The position numbers were made by a program, and so were the translations under genes. A stretch of DNA of 64,000 bases, taken from the NCBI GenBank assembly GCA_963713965.1, contig OY970217.1:62001-126000 (forward strand), read 5' to 3'. Shown here in pieces: positions 34,996-43,314 of this stretch; position 1 is the stretch's first letter, and each line of letters starts with the position of its first letter. This stretch comes from CALAGB01 sp963713965. GTDB taxonomy: Bacteria; Chloroflexota; Chloroflexia; Thermomicrobiales; Thermomicrobiaceae. The notes below the pieces were generated by a model. It saw only the letters and a program-made list of their open reading frames with translations, was not told the DNA's origin and did no database searches.

Positions 34996-35445
34996 ATGGA
35001 ACAGGAAAAACCTCGAACTCCGATTGGCCCGATGTTCGAGCCTTCACGGCCCTCAACGTATGACGAGGTTCACCGGCGACTAAGTCGGAGCAAGAACGAT
35101 CAGGTAATCGCTGGAGTGTGCGGCGGTCTCGGTCACTACTTCGGCGTCGATCCGGTGCTGGTGCGGATAGGCTTTGTCGCCCTCGCATTCGCCGGCGGCG
35201 CGGGGATTCTCGTCTACATCCTGGCCGCGATCATCATGCCGGAGGCGAAGCCAGAGGAAGATGTTGCACGATCAGAAGTCGTCCGGATGGGTCAAGGAAA
35301 ACTCATCTTCGGTGGATTGCTTGTCGCCATCGGCGCGGTTCTGTTGCTGCGTGAAGTTCTCCCGTGGTTCAGCGATCAAGTCATTTGGGCGACAATCCTC
35401 ATCGCGCTCGGACTTGGGGTCATCTTCAAGGGAACACAACGATGA
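34996..35445 (+). CDS. PspC-domain membrane protein
   Basis: 149 residues from ATG 34996, with AGGAGG ten bases upstream. Residues about 33-90 are a PspC domain (PF04024): RRLSRSKNDQVIAGVCGGLGHYFGVDPVLVRIGF with the GVCGGLG motif and first helix, then two more hydrophobic segments (GILVYILAAIIMP, LIFGGLLVAIGAVLLL). PspC family proteins sense membrane stress. It is the first gene of a three-gene operon, overlapping the next gene by ATGA. Confidence 0.88.
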   Translation: MEQEKPRTPIGPMFEPSRPSTYDEVHRRLSRSKNDQVIAGVCGGLGHYFGVDPVLVRIGFVALAFAGGAGILVYILAAIIMPEAKPEEDVARSEVVRMGQGKLIFGGLLVAIGAVLLLREVLPWFSDQVIWATILIALGLGVIFKGTQR

Positions 35446-36089
35446 GCACACAACAGCTTGAAACTCGCCAACCGTTCGTCAAGCCGAGGCTCCCACAATC
35501 GCTGGGAACCATTGCACTCGGAGCCATCCTCGTTTTGGCCGGACTGGCGTGGATTCTTGACGTCCTCGACGTCGTGAATCTGACCGTGGGTCTCGTGCTG
35601 GCCTCGGCGTTGATCGCCGTCGGCATTCTGCTGGTTGCTGGATCGGTGAATGGCTGGAATGGAGGATTGACCTTCCTGGGGGTGATGCTGGCTCTAATCT
35701 TGACGACTGCATCCGCGGTTGACGTGCCGCTCAACAGCGGGATCGGCGATCACCGCTACGCCACCAATCAGCTCTCCGAAGTTCAAAACCGCTACCAGAT
35801 TGCGATCGGAAACCTCGAAGTTGACCTCTCCGACGTGAACTTTGCCAACGGCGTGACGACCGTCGAGACCCGCGTTGGAATCGGTGAGCTTGTCGTGTAC
35901 GTGCCTCGTGACGTCGCGGTGCAGATTCACTGGAAGGTCGCGGGAGGGAACGTCGACATACTCGGAATTAATCAAAATGGAACGTCATTGGACGACCGAA
36001 CCGAGACCCATGACTTCAATCATGCGGCCAGGCAGCTCGTCATCGAAGCGAGTATGGGGTTTGGCGACATCAAAGTGAGGCAGCGATGA
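35442..36089 (+). CDS. LiaF/DUF2154-like membrane protein
   Basis: 215 residues from the ATG in the ATGA overlap with the PspC gene. Four hydrophobic segments occupy residues 20-100 (LGTIALGAILVLAGLAWIL, LTVGLVLASALIAVGILLV, GLTFLGVMLALILT). The C-terminal half is a beta-rich domain (IGNLEVDLSDVNF, VETRVGIGELVVYVPRDVAVQI, IEASMGFGDIKV), typical of the cell wall-active antibiotics response (LiaF C-terminal, DUF2154) domain. LiaF-type proteins modulate envelope-stress signalling. The next gene overlaps by ATGA. Confidence 0.8.
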   Translation: MSTQQLETRQPFVKPRLPQSLGTIALGAILVLAGLAWILDVLDVVNLTVGLVLASALIAVGILLVAGSVNGWNGGLTFLGVMLALILTTASAVDVPLNSGIGDHRYATNQLSEVQNRYQIAIGNLEVDLSDVNFANGVTTVETRVGIGELVVYVPRDVAVQIHWKVAGGNVDILGINQNGTSLDDRTETHDFNHAARQLVIEASMGFGDIKVRQR

Positions 36090-36271
36090 ACACGAGAATG
36101 AGCCCTGGCGCGGCGATCGTTGGAGTCGTATTCATCGTCCTGGGTGTGATGTTTCTCATGGATGATCAGGACGTGATTCGTCTGCGCCCAATGCTCGTCA
36201 TCCCGATCCTGTTAATCGCGCTCGGGCTCGGAGTTCTCGCCGGAATGATTCGACCGGAGAAGCAATCATAG
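36086..36271 (+). CDS. Small two-helix membrane protein
   Basis: 61 residues, starting in the stop of the LiaF-like gene. Two hydrophobic helices (AAIVGVVFIVLGVMFLM, LVIPILLIALGLGVLAGMI) separated by DDQDVIRLRP; the arrangement resembles the small membrane domain (DUF5668/LiaI-type) that often accompanies LiaF. It is the last gene of the operon and is followed by a strong hairpin terminator. Confidence 0.75.
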   Translation: MNTRMSPGAAIVGVVFIVLGVMFLMDDQDVIRLRPMLVIPILLIALGLGVLAGMIRPEKQS

Positions 36272-36303
36272 CGAGCTTTGAGACCCGGCCAGGTCCGATA
36301 TAG

Positions 36304-36347
36304 AATCGCGCCGCCTGCCTGATTAGTCAGGTCAAGACGGCGCGATT
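36304..36347. terminator. Bidirectional hairpin terminator
   Basis: A perfect 10-base outer stem AATCGCGCCG / CGGCGCGATT encloses a second stem CCTGA-TTAG-TCAGG (36318-36331). It is located between two convergent operons (36271 and 36380), so it can serve both strands. There is no long T-run. Confidence 0.65.
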
Positions 36348-36379
36348 GAGCAATTGCCGGTTAGACGTGACTCAGTGGT

Positions 36380-38836
36380 TCATGCGCGTAGTTTGCCGCC
36401 AACCAGTTTCTTGAGCTGCGATTCAATGCGCGCTCGCAACCGGTCCACTTCGTGTTCCTGCAGCTGTCGATCCGGCGCCGCCAGCGTCACGCGATAGGCG
36501 AGACTCTTGGTGCCGGGCTCGATGGCTGGACCGTGATATATGTCGAAAAGCTCGATGCTACCGAGAAGCGCTCCAGCTCCCGCTGCGAACGCGCTGCGAA
36601 CGCGCTCGGCTGGAATCTCTTCGTCGACGACCACGGCGAAGTCTTGCTCCACGGGCGGGAAGCGAGTCACGTTTTTCGCCTGAACGTCGCTGAGCCCCGT
36701 CTCCGCCAGAGCCACAAGATCGATCTCGCAAACGGCGATGCGTCCACTCTCGCCAATGCCGAGTTGTTGGCCCACAAGAGGGTGGATTTCACCGAGTATG
36801 CCGATCGGAGTGTCGCCAATCCGGAGTTCCGCGGCACGGCCGGGATGAAGGCTTGCATGTTCGATCGGCTCGTACGTGACGTCAGCTGCTCCCACTCGTA
36901 CCAGAAGCTCGTCGATCACTCCCTTGACATCGAAGAAGTCCGTGCCTCGTTCCGCTCCGTAAAGACCTGCGACGTCCTGGATGCCAGCCATCACACAGGT
37001 AACGGTCTGTCGTTCGTCGGGGAGCTCGTCAACACCGCGTGGCTGATAGACACGAGCCGTCTCAAAGACGTTGACCGTGCGAGAGAACTTGAGGTTCTCT
37101 CCGACGTTCTTGAGCACCGATGGCATCAACGTCGGCCGCATCTGTTCCCAGTCGGAACGCAACGGATTGATCACTCTCACCAGCGGCAGGTGTGGGGCGG
37201 CATAGAAGCCCAATCGATCCGGCGTCTCCAACGCCCCAGGAGTAAGCGCGGCCAGGTCAGCGTGGTTGATCATCGAGTAGGTCATGACCTCGTGCAGCCC
37301 GGCTCCCACGAGAATGTCTTGCACTGAGCGGACGAGTTGGCGCATTGGGTCGATCTCGATCGACACCGTTCCGCCAACCGGCAGCGTTTCCGGTAGATTC
37401 TCGTATCCAGCGATGCGAGCAACTTCCTCGACAATGTCCGCCTTCAGATTGATGTCGGAGCGCCAGGTGGGAACCTGGACCACGACAACGTCTTGTCCGT
37501 CCCGTTGTTCGATTCGTGGTTCGAATTCGAGTCGACTCAAGATATTGAGAACGGTTTCGTCCGGGAAGTCGACGCCGAGCAGGCGCATGATCTCGCTCCT
37601 AGGCATGGACAGCTCGAATGGCTCGCGCTTCCTGGAATAGACATCGGCGATGCATGTGACGTTCGCTTCGGACTGCATTTCCTGAATCAGTGCCACCGAT
37701 CGCTCGATCGCAGTCCAGGCGAGGTTCGGGTCGATCCCTCGCTCGAATCGCGCGGATGCCTCGGTGCGCAGCTTCTGATTACGCGCGGTGCGCCGGACGT
37801 TGGCCATGTCGAAGTTGGCCGCTTCAAGCAATATCGTGGTGGTATCGTCCCGGACCTCGCTGTTCACTCCACCCATTACTCCAGCCATGCCCACTGCGTG
37901 CTCATCGTCGGCGATCACCAGCGTGTCGGTATCTAGCTCACGCGTGACGTGGTCGATCGTTTCAATCTTTTCGCCAGGCTTTGCGCGACGGACAATGACT
38001 CGGCCGCTGTGGAGGAAGCTGAGATCAAACGCATGCAGCGGCTGTCCCCACTCCAACATGACGTAATTCGTGACGTCGACGAGGTTGTTAATCGGGCGGA
38101 CACCAGCTGCCGTGAGGCGCTGCTGCATCCAGGACGGAGAGTCCTCCACTTTCAAGTTTTCGATGATGGCGGCGACGTATCGCGGACACAGATCCGGCGC
38201 CTCAACCTTGACCAACGCGTCGTCCCGTTGCACCGGAGAGAGATCCGCGAGCTCGGGGAAGGTCGGTCGGACGTCGGCAATGGCGCCAAGCTCGCGGGCG
38301 ATGCCGATCATTGAGAATGCGTGGACCAGGTTGGGCGTGATCTCGAACTCGATGACTTCGTCGCCCATATAGTCGCGCAACGGCATCCCGACCGGAGCAT
38401 CCTCGTCCAGCACCATGATGCCTTCGTGCTCGTCGGAGATCCCCAGTTCCTTCTCAGAACAGACCATCCCCTCGGACCGCACGCCGCGCAGGTTGCTTGG
38501 TTTGAGGGTAATCATGCGGAACTCGTCGGAATGACCATCGATGAGGCGAGCACCGGCCAGTGCCAGCGCGACTTTCTGGTCAGCGGCGATGTTTGGCGCA
38601 CCGGTCACGACGGTGAGGTGATGTTCCCCCGCGGAAACCGTGGCTAGAACCAGCCGGTCTGCGTTTGGATGTGGCTCGACGCGATCGACGTGGCCGACAA
38701 AGACTTTGTCCCACATGGAACCAATTTCGGTGATGCCTTCGGCCTCTAATCCAGCCATCGTCATGCGTCGGGCGATCTCTGTTGCGCTCCAGTCGACGTT
38801 CACGAGGTCACGCAGCCAGCGAACAGGAACTTTCAT
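36380..38836 (-). CDS. pheT: Phenylalanyl-tRNA synthetase beta subunit
   Basis: 818 residues, the usual bacterial length. N-terminal tRNA-binding OB domain (FVGHVDRVEPHPNADRLVLATV), B3/4 editing domain (NLVDVTNYVMLEWGQPLHAFDL), B5 domain (YENLPETLPVGG follows the DNA-binding part), a catalytic-like class II domain, and a C-terminal FDX-ACB anticodon-binding domain (RFPPVEQDFAVVVDEEIPAERV). It forms the alpha2beta2 enzyme with PheS and edits mischarged Tyr-tRNA. It follows pheS by 25 bases in one operon under T-box control. Confidence 0.97.
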   Translation of the reverse strand: MKVPVRWLRDLVNVDWSATEIARRMTMAGLEAEGITEIGSMWDKVFVGHVDRVEPHPNADRLVLATVSAGEHHLTVVTGAPNIAADQKVALALAGARLIDGHSDEFRMITLKPSNLRGVRSEGMVCSEKELGISDEHEGIMVLDEDAPVGMPLRDYMGDEVIEFEITPNLVHAFSMIGIARELGAIADVRPTFPELADLSPVQRDDALVKVEAPDLCPRYVAAIIENLKVEDSPSWMQQRLTAAGVRPINNLVDVTNYVMLEWGQPLHAFDLSFLHSGRVIVRRAKPGEKIETIDHVTRELDTDTLVIADDEHAVGMAGVMGGVNSEVRDDTTTILLEAANFDMANVRRTARNQKLRTEASARFERGIDPNLAWTAIERSVALIQEMQSEANVTCIADVYSRKREPFELSMPRSEIMRLLGVDFPDETVLNILSRLEFEPRIEQRDGQDVVVVQVPTWRSDINLKADIVEEVARIAGYENLPETLPVGGTVSIEIDPMRQLVRSVQDILVGAGLHEVMTYSMINHADLAALTPGALETPDRLGFYAAPHLPLVRVINPLRSDWEQMRPTLMPSVLKNVGENLKFSRTVNVFETARVYQPRGVDELPDERQTVTCVMAGIQDVAGLYGAERGTDFFDVKGVIDELLVRVGAADVTYEPIEHASLHPGRAAELRIGDTPIGILGEIHPLVGQQLGIGESGRIAVCEIDLVALAETGLSDVQAKNVTRFPPVEQDFAVVVDEEIPAERVRSAFAAGAGALLGSIELFDIYHGPAIEPGTKSLAYRVTLAAPDRQLQEHEVDRLRARIESQLKKLVGGKLRA

Positions 38837-38861
38837 TGTTTATGCTCTTCCTCTCTTCTGT

Positions 38862-39908
38862 CTACGCGGACGCTCGGTTGAACTGGGACAGGAAGCGGAG
38901 ATCACTGGCGTAGAAGGCGCGGATGTCTTGGATGCCGTACTTCAGCATCGCCAGCCGCTCAATTCCGCAACCGAAGGCGAAGCCGGAGTAGCGATCGGGA
39001 TCGTAGCCGACGCCTGCGAGCACGTTCGGATGGACCATTCCAGCACCGAGGATCTCGATCCAGCCGGTACCCTTGCAGACGCGACAGCCGTCACCGTGAC
39101 ACACCATGCAGTCGATAGCGAAATCGACGCCCGGCTCGACGAAGGGGAAGAAGTCGCAGCGAAAACGGACCTTGCGTTCTTTCCCGAACAATTGTCTTGC
39201 AAACTCCGCCAGCGTGCCTTTGAGATCGGTCATGGTGATGTGCTCGTCAACAGCCAGTCCCTCGATCTGTTGGAAATGCCACTCATGGGTGGCGTCGAGC
39301 GCTTCGTAGCGATAGCAACGACCAGGCACGATCACGCGTACCGGTGGGTCGAGCCGCTCCATGGTGCGTACCTGCATCGGCGACGTGTGCGGCCGAAGCA
39401 CGATCTCGCGCGACTTCGATTCGACGAAGATGGTGTCCCATACGTCGCGGGCAGGATGATCCTTGGGAATGTTGAGCGAATCGAAGGCGTAGTACGCGTC
39501 CTCGACTTCCGGCCCTTCGATCGTCTGGAATCCGAGATGGCTGAAGATTTCGGACGCTTCACGAATCAGTTGCGTGACGGGATGTAGCGTTCCGATGCTG
39601 ACGGGCCGTCCCGGAAGCGTCACGTCGACCGATTCGGAGGCTAGTCGCGAGGAGAGCTCCCCGGAGCGAACAGTTGCCTGGCGCTGCTCGAACGCCGATG
39701 AGAGCGCCTCCTTCAACTCGTTGACAGCCTTTCCATAGGCGGGGCGTTCTTCAGCCGAGAGCAACCCGAGCTGCCGCATCGCACCGCTCAGTGCGCCTTT
39801 TCGCCCGAGATAGTTCGCATACCACTCGGCGAGCTCATCGCCGGCGCTGGCGTCGTTCAGCGCGGCTTCCGCGCGATTCTTGAGATCCTGAAGCTGGTCG
39901 TTCGCCAT
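38862..39908 (-). CDS. pheS: Phenylalanyl-tRNA synthetase alpha subunit
   Basis: 348 residues. N-terminal coiled coil (residues 1-90), HPVTQLIREASEIFSHLGF (motif 1 region), FESKSREIVLRPHTSPMQVR, VRFRCDFFPFVEPGVD (motif 2), a Cys-rich insert CMVCHGDGCRVCKGTGWIEI and FAFGCGIERLAMLKYGI (motif 3). These are the usual PheS features. It ligates Phe to tRNA-Phe together with PheT. A T-box lies directly upstream. Confidence 0.97.
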   Translation of the reverse strand: MANDQLQDLKNRAEAALNDASAGDELAEWYANYLGRKGALSGAMRQLGLLSAEERPAYGKAVNELKEALSSAFEQRQATVRSGELSSRLASESVDVTLPGRPVSIGTLHPVTQLIREASEIFSHLGFQTIEGPEVEDAYYAFDSLNIPKDHPARDVWDTIFVESKSREIVLRPHTSPMQVRTMERLDPPVRVIVPGRCYRYEALDATHEWHFQQIEGLAVDEHITMTDLKGTLAEFARQLFGKERKVRFRCDFFPFVEPGVDFAIDCMVCHGDGCRVCKGTGWIEILGAGMVHPNVLAGVGYDPDRYSGFAFGCGIERLAMLKYGIQDIRAFYASDLRFLSQFNRASA

Positions 39909-39959
39909 CGTCCCTCCAATCCCGTTCGGAACACATTGGTAGAAGATTTTCAGACAACA

Positions 39960-40255
39960 AAAAACCCCATCGCCTCAGGGGCGAGGGGTTCCACGCGGTA
40001 CCACCCTGGTTCACCGGCGCAATCGGCCGGCCTCTGTGCCCGTCTGCCGAACGACGGAAAGACGGGACCACTCCGATAATGGGGAGCAACCAGAAACGAC
40101 TACCTGGCGCAGATGGCGCCGTTCACCGTTCGGCTCGAGAGCGAACTTCGTCGGATCTCCACCTGAGAGAGATCTCAGTCGATGTCTCCCTCTCCCTGTC
40201 GGCTTTCTTCCGAGTACTCTTCTCTGTCATCGCCATTCGCAGCACTCGATTTGCG
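39960..40255 (-). promoter_or_regulatory. T-box riboswitch leader of pheST
   Basis: Read on the minus strand, the leader begins a few bases after a TATACT -10-like element (40259-40264). It ends with the T-box antiterminator sequence AGGGTGGTACCGCG (39994-40007), then a terminator stem AACCCC...GGGGTT (39963-39990) followed by a run of T. This is the canonical T-box/terminator pair: uncharged tRNA-Phe pairs with TGGT(N) and keeps the operon on. The AGAGAAGAGTA motif near 40220 fits stem I. The specifier codon could not be placed with certainty, but TTC is expected. Confidence 0.88.
39963..39990 (-). terminator. T-box attenuator terminator
   Basis: On the minus strand: GGAACCCCTCGCCCCTGAGG followed by CGATGGGGTTTTTTG. 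The stem closes over CGCCCCTGAGGCG and is followed by six T. It competes with the antiterminator at 39994-40007. Confidence 0.85.
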
Positions 40256-40297
40256 CCGAGTATAGCAGAGGCATTCCCGGACGTTGTATTTGGCAGT

Positions 40298-40326
40298 CTG
40301 AACAGGAGTCAGGATGCGTCTATAAT
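40298..40326 (+). promoter_or_regulatory. Promoter of enolase gene
   Basis: Perfect -10 TATAAT at 40321-40326, with a weak -35 (CTGAAC at 40298-40303). The transcript would start near 40333, giving a leader of about 50 bases if translation starts at the TTG at 40382. Confidence 0.6.
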
Positions 40327-40381
40327 CGGCTGACAGAAAATGAAAACAGTCGGAGTCGACAGCGGAGAGGGGCGTCCCACA

Positions 40382-41656
40382 TTGAGCAGGACCGACATCG
40401 ACCGAATCCATGCGCGCGAAATCCTCGACTCGCGTGGCAATCCAACCGTCGAAGTGGACGTCCAACTGTCCGGTGGTGGTTTTGGGCGTGCTGCCGTTCC
40501 ATCCGGTGCGTCGACGGGCGAGCACGAAGCGGTTGAACTGCGCGATGGCGGCAAGCGATACGGCGGTAAGGGCGTCGTTCGCGCGGTGGACAACGTGAAC
40601 GGCGAGATCTTCCGGGCGCTCGCTGGCGTTGACGGGCTCGATCAGCGACGCGTCGACCAGACCATGATCGACCTTGACGGTACGCCAAACAAAGGGCGTC
40701 TCGGAGCCAACGCGATACTCGGTGTCTCATTGGCGACGGCCCGCGCCGCGTCCGACGCGGTCAGTCTGCCGCTTTACGCGTACCTTGGCGGACCATCGGC
40801 CCATGTGCTTCCGTGTCCCATGATGAACATCCTGAATGGTGGCAAGCACGCCGAGGGGTCTAGCGTCGACATGCAAGAGTTTATGGTGATGCCGGTTGGC
40901 GCCAATAGCTTCGCCGAGTGTCTCCGTTGGGGAGCCGAGATCTTCCATACGCTGAAGAAAGTTCTCACATCCGAAGGCTACGTCACGTCTGTCGGCGATG
41001 AAGGCGGCTACGCACCAAGCCTGAAGAGCAACGACGAGGCATTGAGTTTGATCGAGCGTGCCGTCGACCAGGCAGGCTATCACCTCGGCGATGATGTGGT
41101 GCTCGCGATCGATCCGGCATCTTCGGAGTTCTATAAAGAAGGCAAATACGTGCTGGCTGGTGAAGGACGACAGCTCGATAGCGCTGGAATGGTCGACTTC
41201 CTGGCTGATTGGGCGGACCGGTTCCCGATTATCTCCATCGAGGATGGCCTGGCTGAGGACGATTGGGACGGCTGGGCTCTTCTGACCAAACGCATCGGCG
41301 ACCGTGTTCAGCTCGTAGGCGACGACTTGTTTGTCACCAACACCGAACGATTAAAGCGGGGGATCGACGAGAAGACCGCCAACTCGATTCTGGTGAAGCT
41401 CAATCAGATCGGCACGCTCAGCGAGACCTTCGCGGCGGTGGAGATGGCGCATCGCGCGGGCTATACCGCGGTCATTTCGCACCGCAGTGGAGAGACGGCA
41501 GATTCATTCGTGGCGGATCTCGTGGTCGCGACCAACGCGGGGCAGATCAAGACCGGCGCACCCTCACGTATGGATCGGGTCGAGAAATACAACCAGTTGC
41601 TGCGCATCGAGGAAGCGCTTGGTTCGCAGGCGACGTTCGCCGGTCGGCCACGGTAG
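40382..41656 (+). CDS. eno: Enolase
   Basis: 424 residues if started at TTG 40382 (LSRTDIDRIHAREILDSRGNPTVEV), which has GGAGAGGGG about 9 bases upstream and the normal family N-terminus; the ATG at 40340 would add 14 atypical residues. Motifs: AVPSGASTGEHEAVELRDG, LGANAILGVSLA, SVGDEGGYAPSL, IEDGLAEDDWDGW, VGDDLFVTN (metal Asp), LVKLNQIGTLSET (Lys) and SHRSGETADSF. It converts 2-phosphoglycerate to phosphoenolpyruvate. The preceding glycolytic enzyme is encoded convergently just downstream. Confidence 0.96.
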   Translation: MSRTDIDRIHAREILDSRGNPTVEVDVQLSGGGFGRAAVPSGASTGEHEAVELRDGGKRYGGKGVVRAVDNVNGEIFRALAGVDGLDQRRVDQTMIDLDGTPNKGRLGANAILGVSLATARAASDAVSLPLYAYLGGPSAHVLPCPMMNILNGGKHAEGSSVDMQEFMVMPVGANSFAECLRWGAEIFHTLKKVLTSEGYVTSVGDEGGYAPSLKSNDEALSLIERAVDQAGYHLGDDVVLAIDPASSEFYKEGKYVLAGEGRQLDSAGMVDFLADWADRFPIISIEDGLAEDDWDGWALLTKRIGDRVQLVGDDLFVTNTERLKRGIDEKTANSILVKLNQIGTLSETFAAVEMAHRAGYTAVISHRSGETADSFVADLVVATNAGQIKTGAPSRMDRVEKYNQLLRIEEALGSQATFAGRPR

Positions 41657-41680
41657 ACCGGCCGAATACCGCGTCTGGAG

Positions 41681-43234
41681 TCAGCCATGGATCAGGGACT
41701 TCCCCGTCATCTCCTGCGGCTGGGAGATGCCAAGAAGCTGGAGCACGGTCGGCGCCACATCGGCCAACCGACCGCCTGCGCGCAGCCCGGCGTGCCGGAT
41801 CGGGCTTTCGTCCGGCGCGACCAGAACGACGGGCACTGGATTTGTGGTGTGGGCTGTCCAAACGTCATTCGTGCCGGGGACCAACATCTCCTCAGCGTTG
41901 CCGTGGTCGGCGGTGATGATCGCGACTCCTTCGTGCGCTTCGAGGTGTTCAAGAACTCTGGCCAGGCACAGGTCGACGGTCTCAACTGCTTTGACCGCCG
42001 CCGAAAAGACGCCGGTGTGACCGACCATATCGCCATTCGCGTAGTTCACCATGATGAAGTCGAACTTCTCGCTGTCGATCGCCTTAACGACCACGTCGGT
42101 CAGGGGATACGCACTCATCTCTGGTTGAAGGTCATACGTCGCCACCTTGGGTGACGGTACCAATGCGCGCTCTTCTCCCGGGAAGGTGTCCTCGCGGCCT
42201 CCGTTCAAGAAGTACGTAACGTGTGCGTATTTTTCCGTTTCGGCCGTGTGGAACTGCGCTTTGCCTGCCTCGGAGATGACTCTCGCCAGCGGCATCTCGA
42301 CGTTTTCCGGCGAGAACGCGATGCGAACGGGCAATCCATGCTGGTACTCGGTCATCGTGACGACGAAGAGGCCATGACGCACCGCACCGCGGTCGAATTC
42401 CGCGAAATCGGGATCGGCGATAGCGTGGACGATCTGACGCGGTCGATCCGAACGAAAATTGAAGACGATGACGCTGTCGCCATCTTCGAGCGTCGCCACG
42501 GGCGAGCCGTCCGACTCGCACATCACGATCGGATCGATGAACTCGTCGGTCACGCCGGCGTCGTACGATGCCTGGATCGCCGTCAGCGGATCCTTCGCCT
42601 TCACTCCGTCACCGTTGACGATCGCGTCATACGCTTTCTTGGTGCGCTCCCAACGACGATCGCGGTCCATTGCGTAGTATCGTCCGGAGATCGAGGCGAT
42701 GCGCCCAGTACCGATTTCTGACATCGACGTGAGCAGTTCCCGCATGAAATCGTGTCCCGAATGAGGCGGTGTGTCTCGTCCGTCCATGAACGCGTGGATG
42801 AATACGCGCGGAGCGTCGTGTTGGTGCGCCAATCGCAAGAGTGCCACCAGGTGCTCTTGAGACGCGTGAACTCCGCCGGTCCCGATCAACCCCATCAGAT
42901 GGAGCGCTCCGCCGTTGGTCTTGGCGTGATCAATGGCATCCAGGAACGCTTGATTCTTGAAGAAGGTTCCGTCCTCAATCGAGGCGTCGATGCGCGTGAT
43001 CCACTGATAGACCACGAATCCCGCACCAAGATTGAGGTGGCCGACCTCGGAGTTGCCCATCTGCCCGGCCGGCAGGCCAACGTCGCGCCCTGAACAGAGC
43101 AGTGAAGAATTCGGGTAACTTGACAGCAGCCGATCCATCGTTGGAGTGTCGGCCGCTTTGACCGCGTTTCCGGGATCATCAGGGCCGATTCCCCAGCCAT
43201 CAAGAACAATGAGCATCACCGGGCGATATGACAT
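41681..43234 (-). CDS. gpmI: 2,3-bisphosphoglycerate-independent phosphoglycerate mutase
   Basis: 517 residues from ATG 43234, with GAGGAG five bases upstream. Alkaline-phosphatase-like fold: VMLIVLDGWGIG (metal Asp), QMGNSEVGHLNLGAG with the catalytic Ser, HAFMDGRDTPPHSG and SISGRYYAMDRDRRW (substrate site), MVNYANGDMVGHTG and IITADHGNAEEM (metal ligands). It interconverts 3- and 2-phosphoglycerate. It converges with enolase, the next glycolytic step, with 24 bases between stops. Confidence 0.96.
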   Translation of the reverse strand: MSYRPVMLIVLDGWGIGPDDPGNAVKAADTPTMDRLLSSYPNSSLLCSGRDVGLPAGQMGNSEVGHLNLGAGFVVYQWITRIDASIEDGTFFKNQAFLDAIDHAKTNGGALHLMGLIGTGGVHASQEHLVALLRLAHQHDAPRVFIHAFMDGRDTPPHSGHDFMRELLTSMSEIGTGRIASISGRYYAMDRDRRWERTKKAYDAIVNGDGVKAKDPLTAIQASYDAGVTDEFIDPIVMCESDGSPVATLEDGDSVIVFNFRSDRPRQIVHAIADPDFAEFDRGAVRHGLFVVTMTEYQHGLPVRIAFSPENVEMPLARVISEAGKAQFHTAETEKYAHVTYFLNGGREDTFPGEERALVPSPKVATYDLQPEMSAYPLTDVVVKAIDSEKFDFIMVNYANGDMVGHTGVFSAAVKAVETVDLCLARVLEHLEAHEGVAIITADHGNAEEMLVPGTNDVWTAHTTNPVPVVLVAPDESPIRHAGLRAGGRLADVAPTVLQLLGISQPQEMTGKSLIHG

Positions 43235-43314
43235 GTTGCTCCTCAATTCGAGAGTGAACGAGTCCATCTGAGATGGTATCAGAGCGCCTCCGCCAGGAAC
43301 GTAATGGTTGATGC

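Noticed and set aside
34745..35188. N-terminal extension of hisZ to 35188
   Set aside because: It runs over the divergent promoter of the PspC operon and has no conserved sequence.
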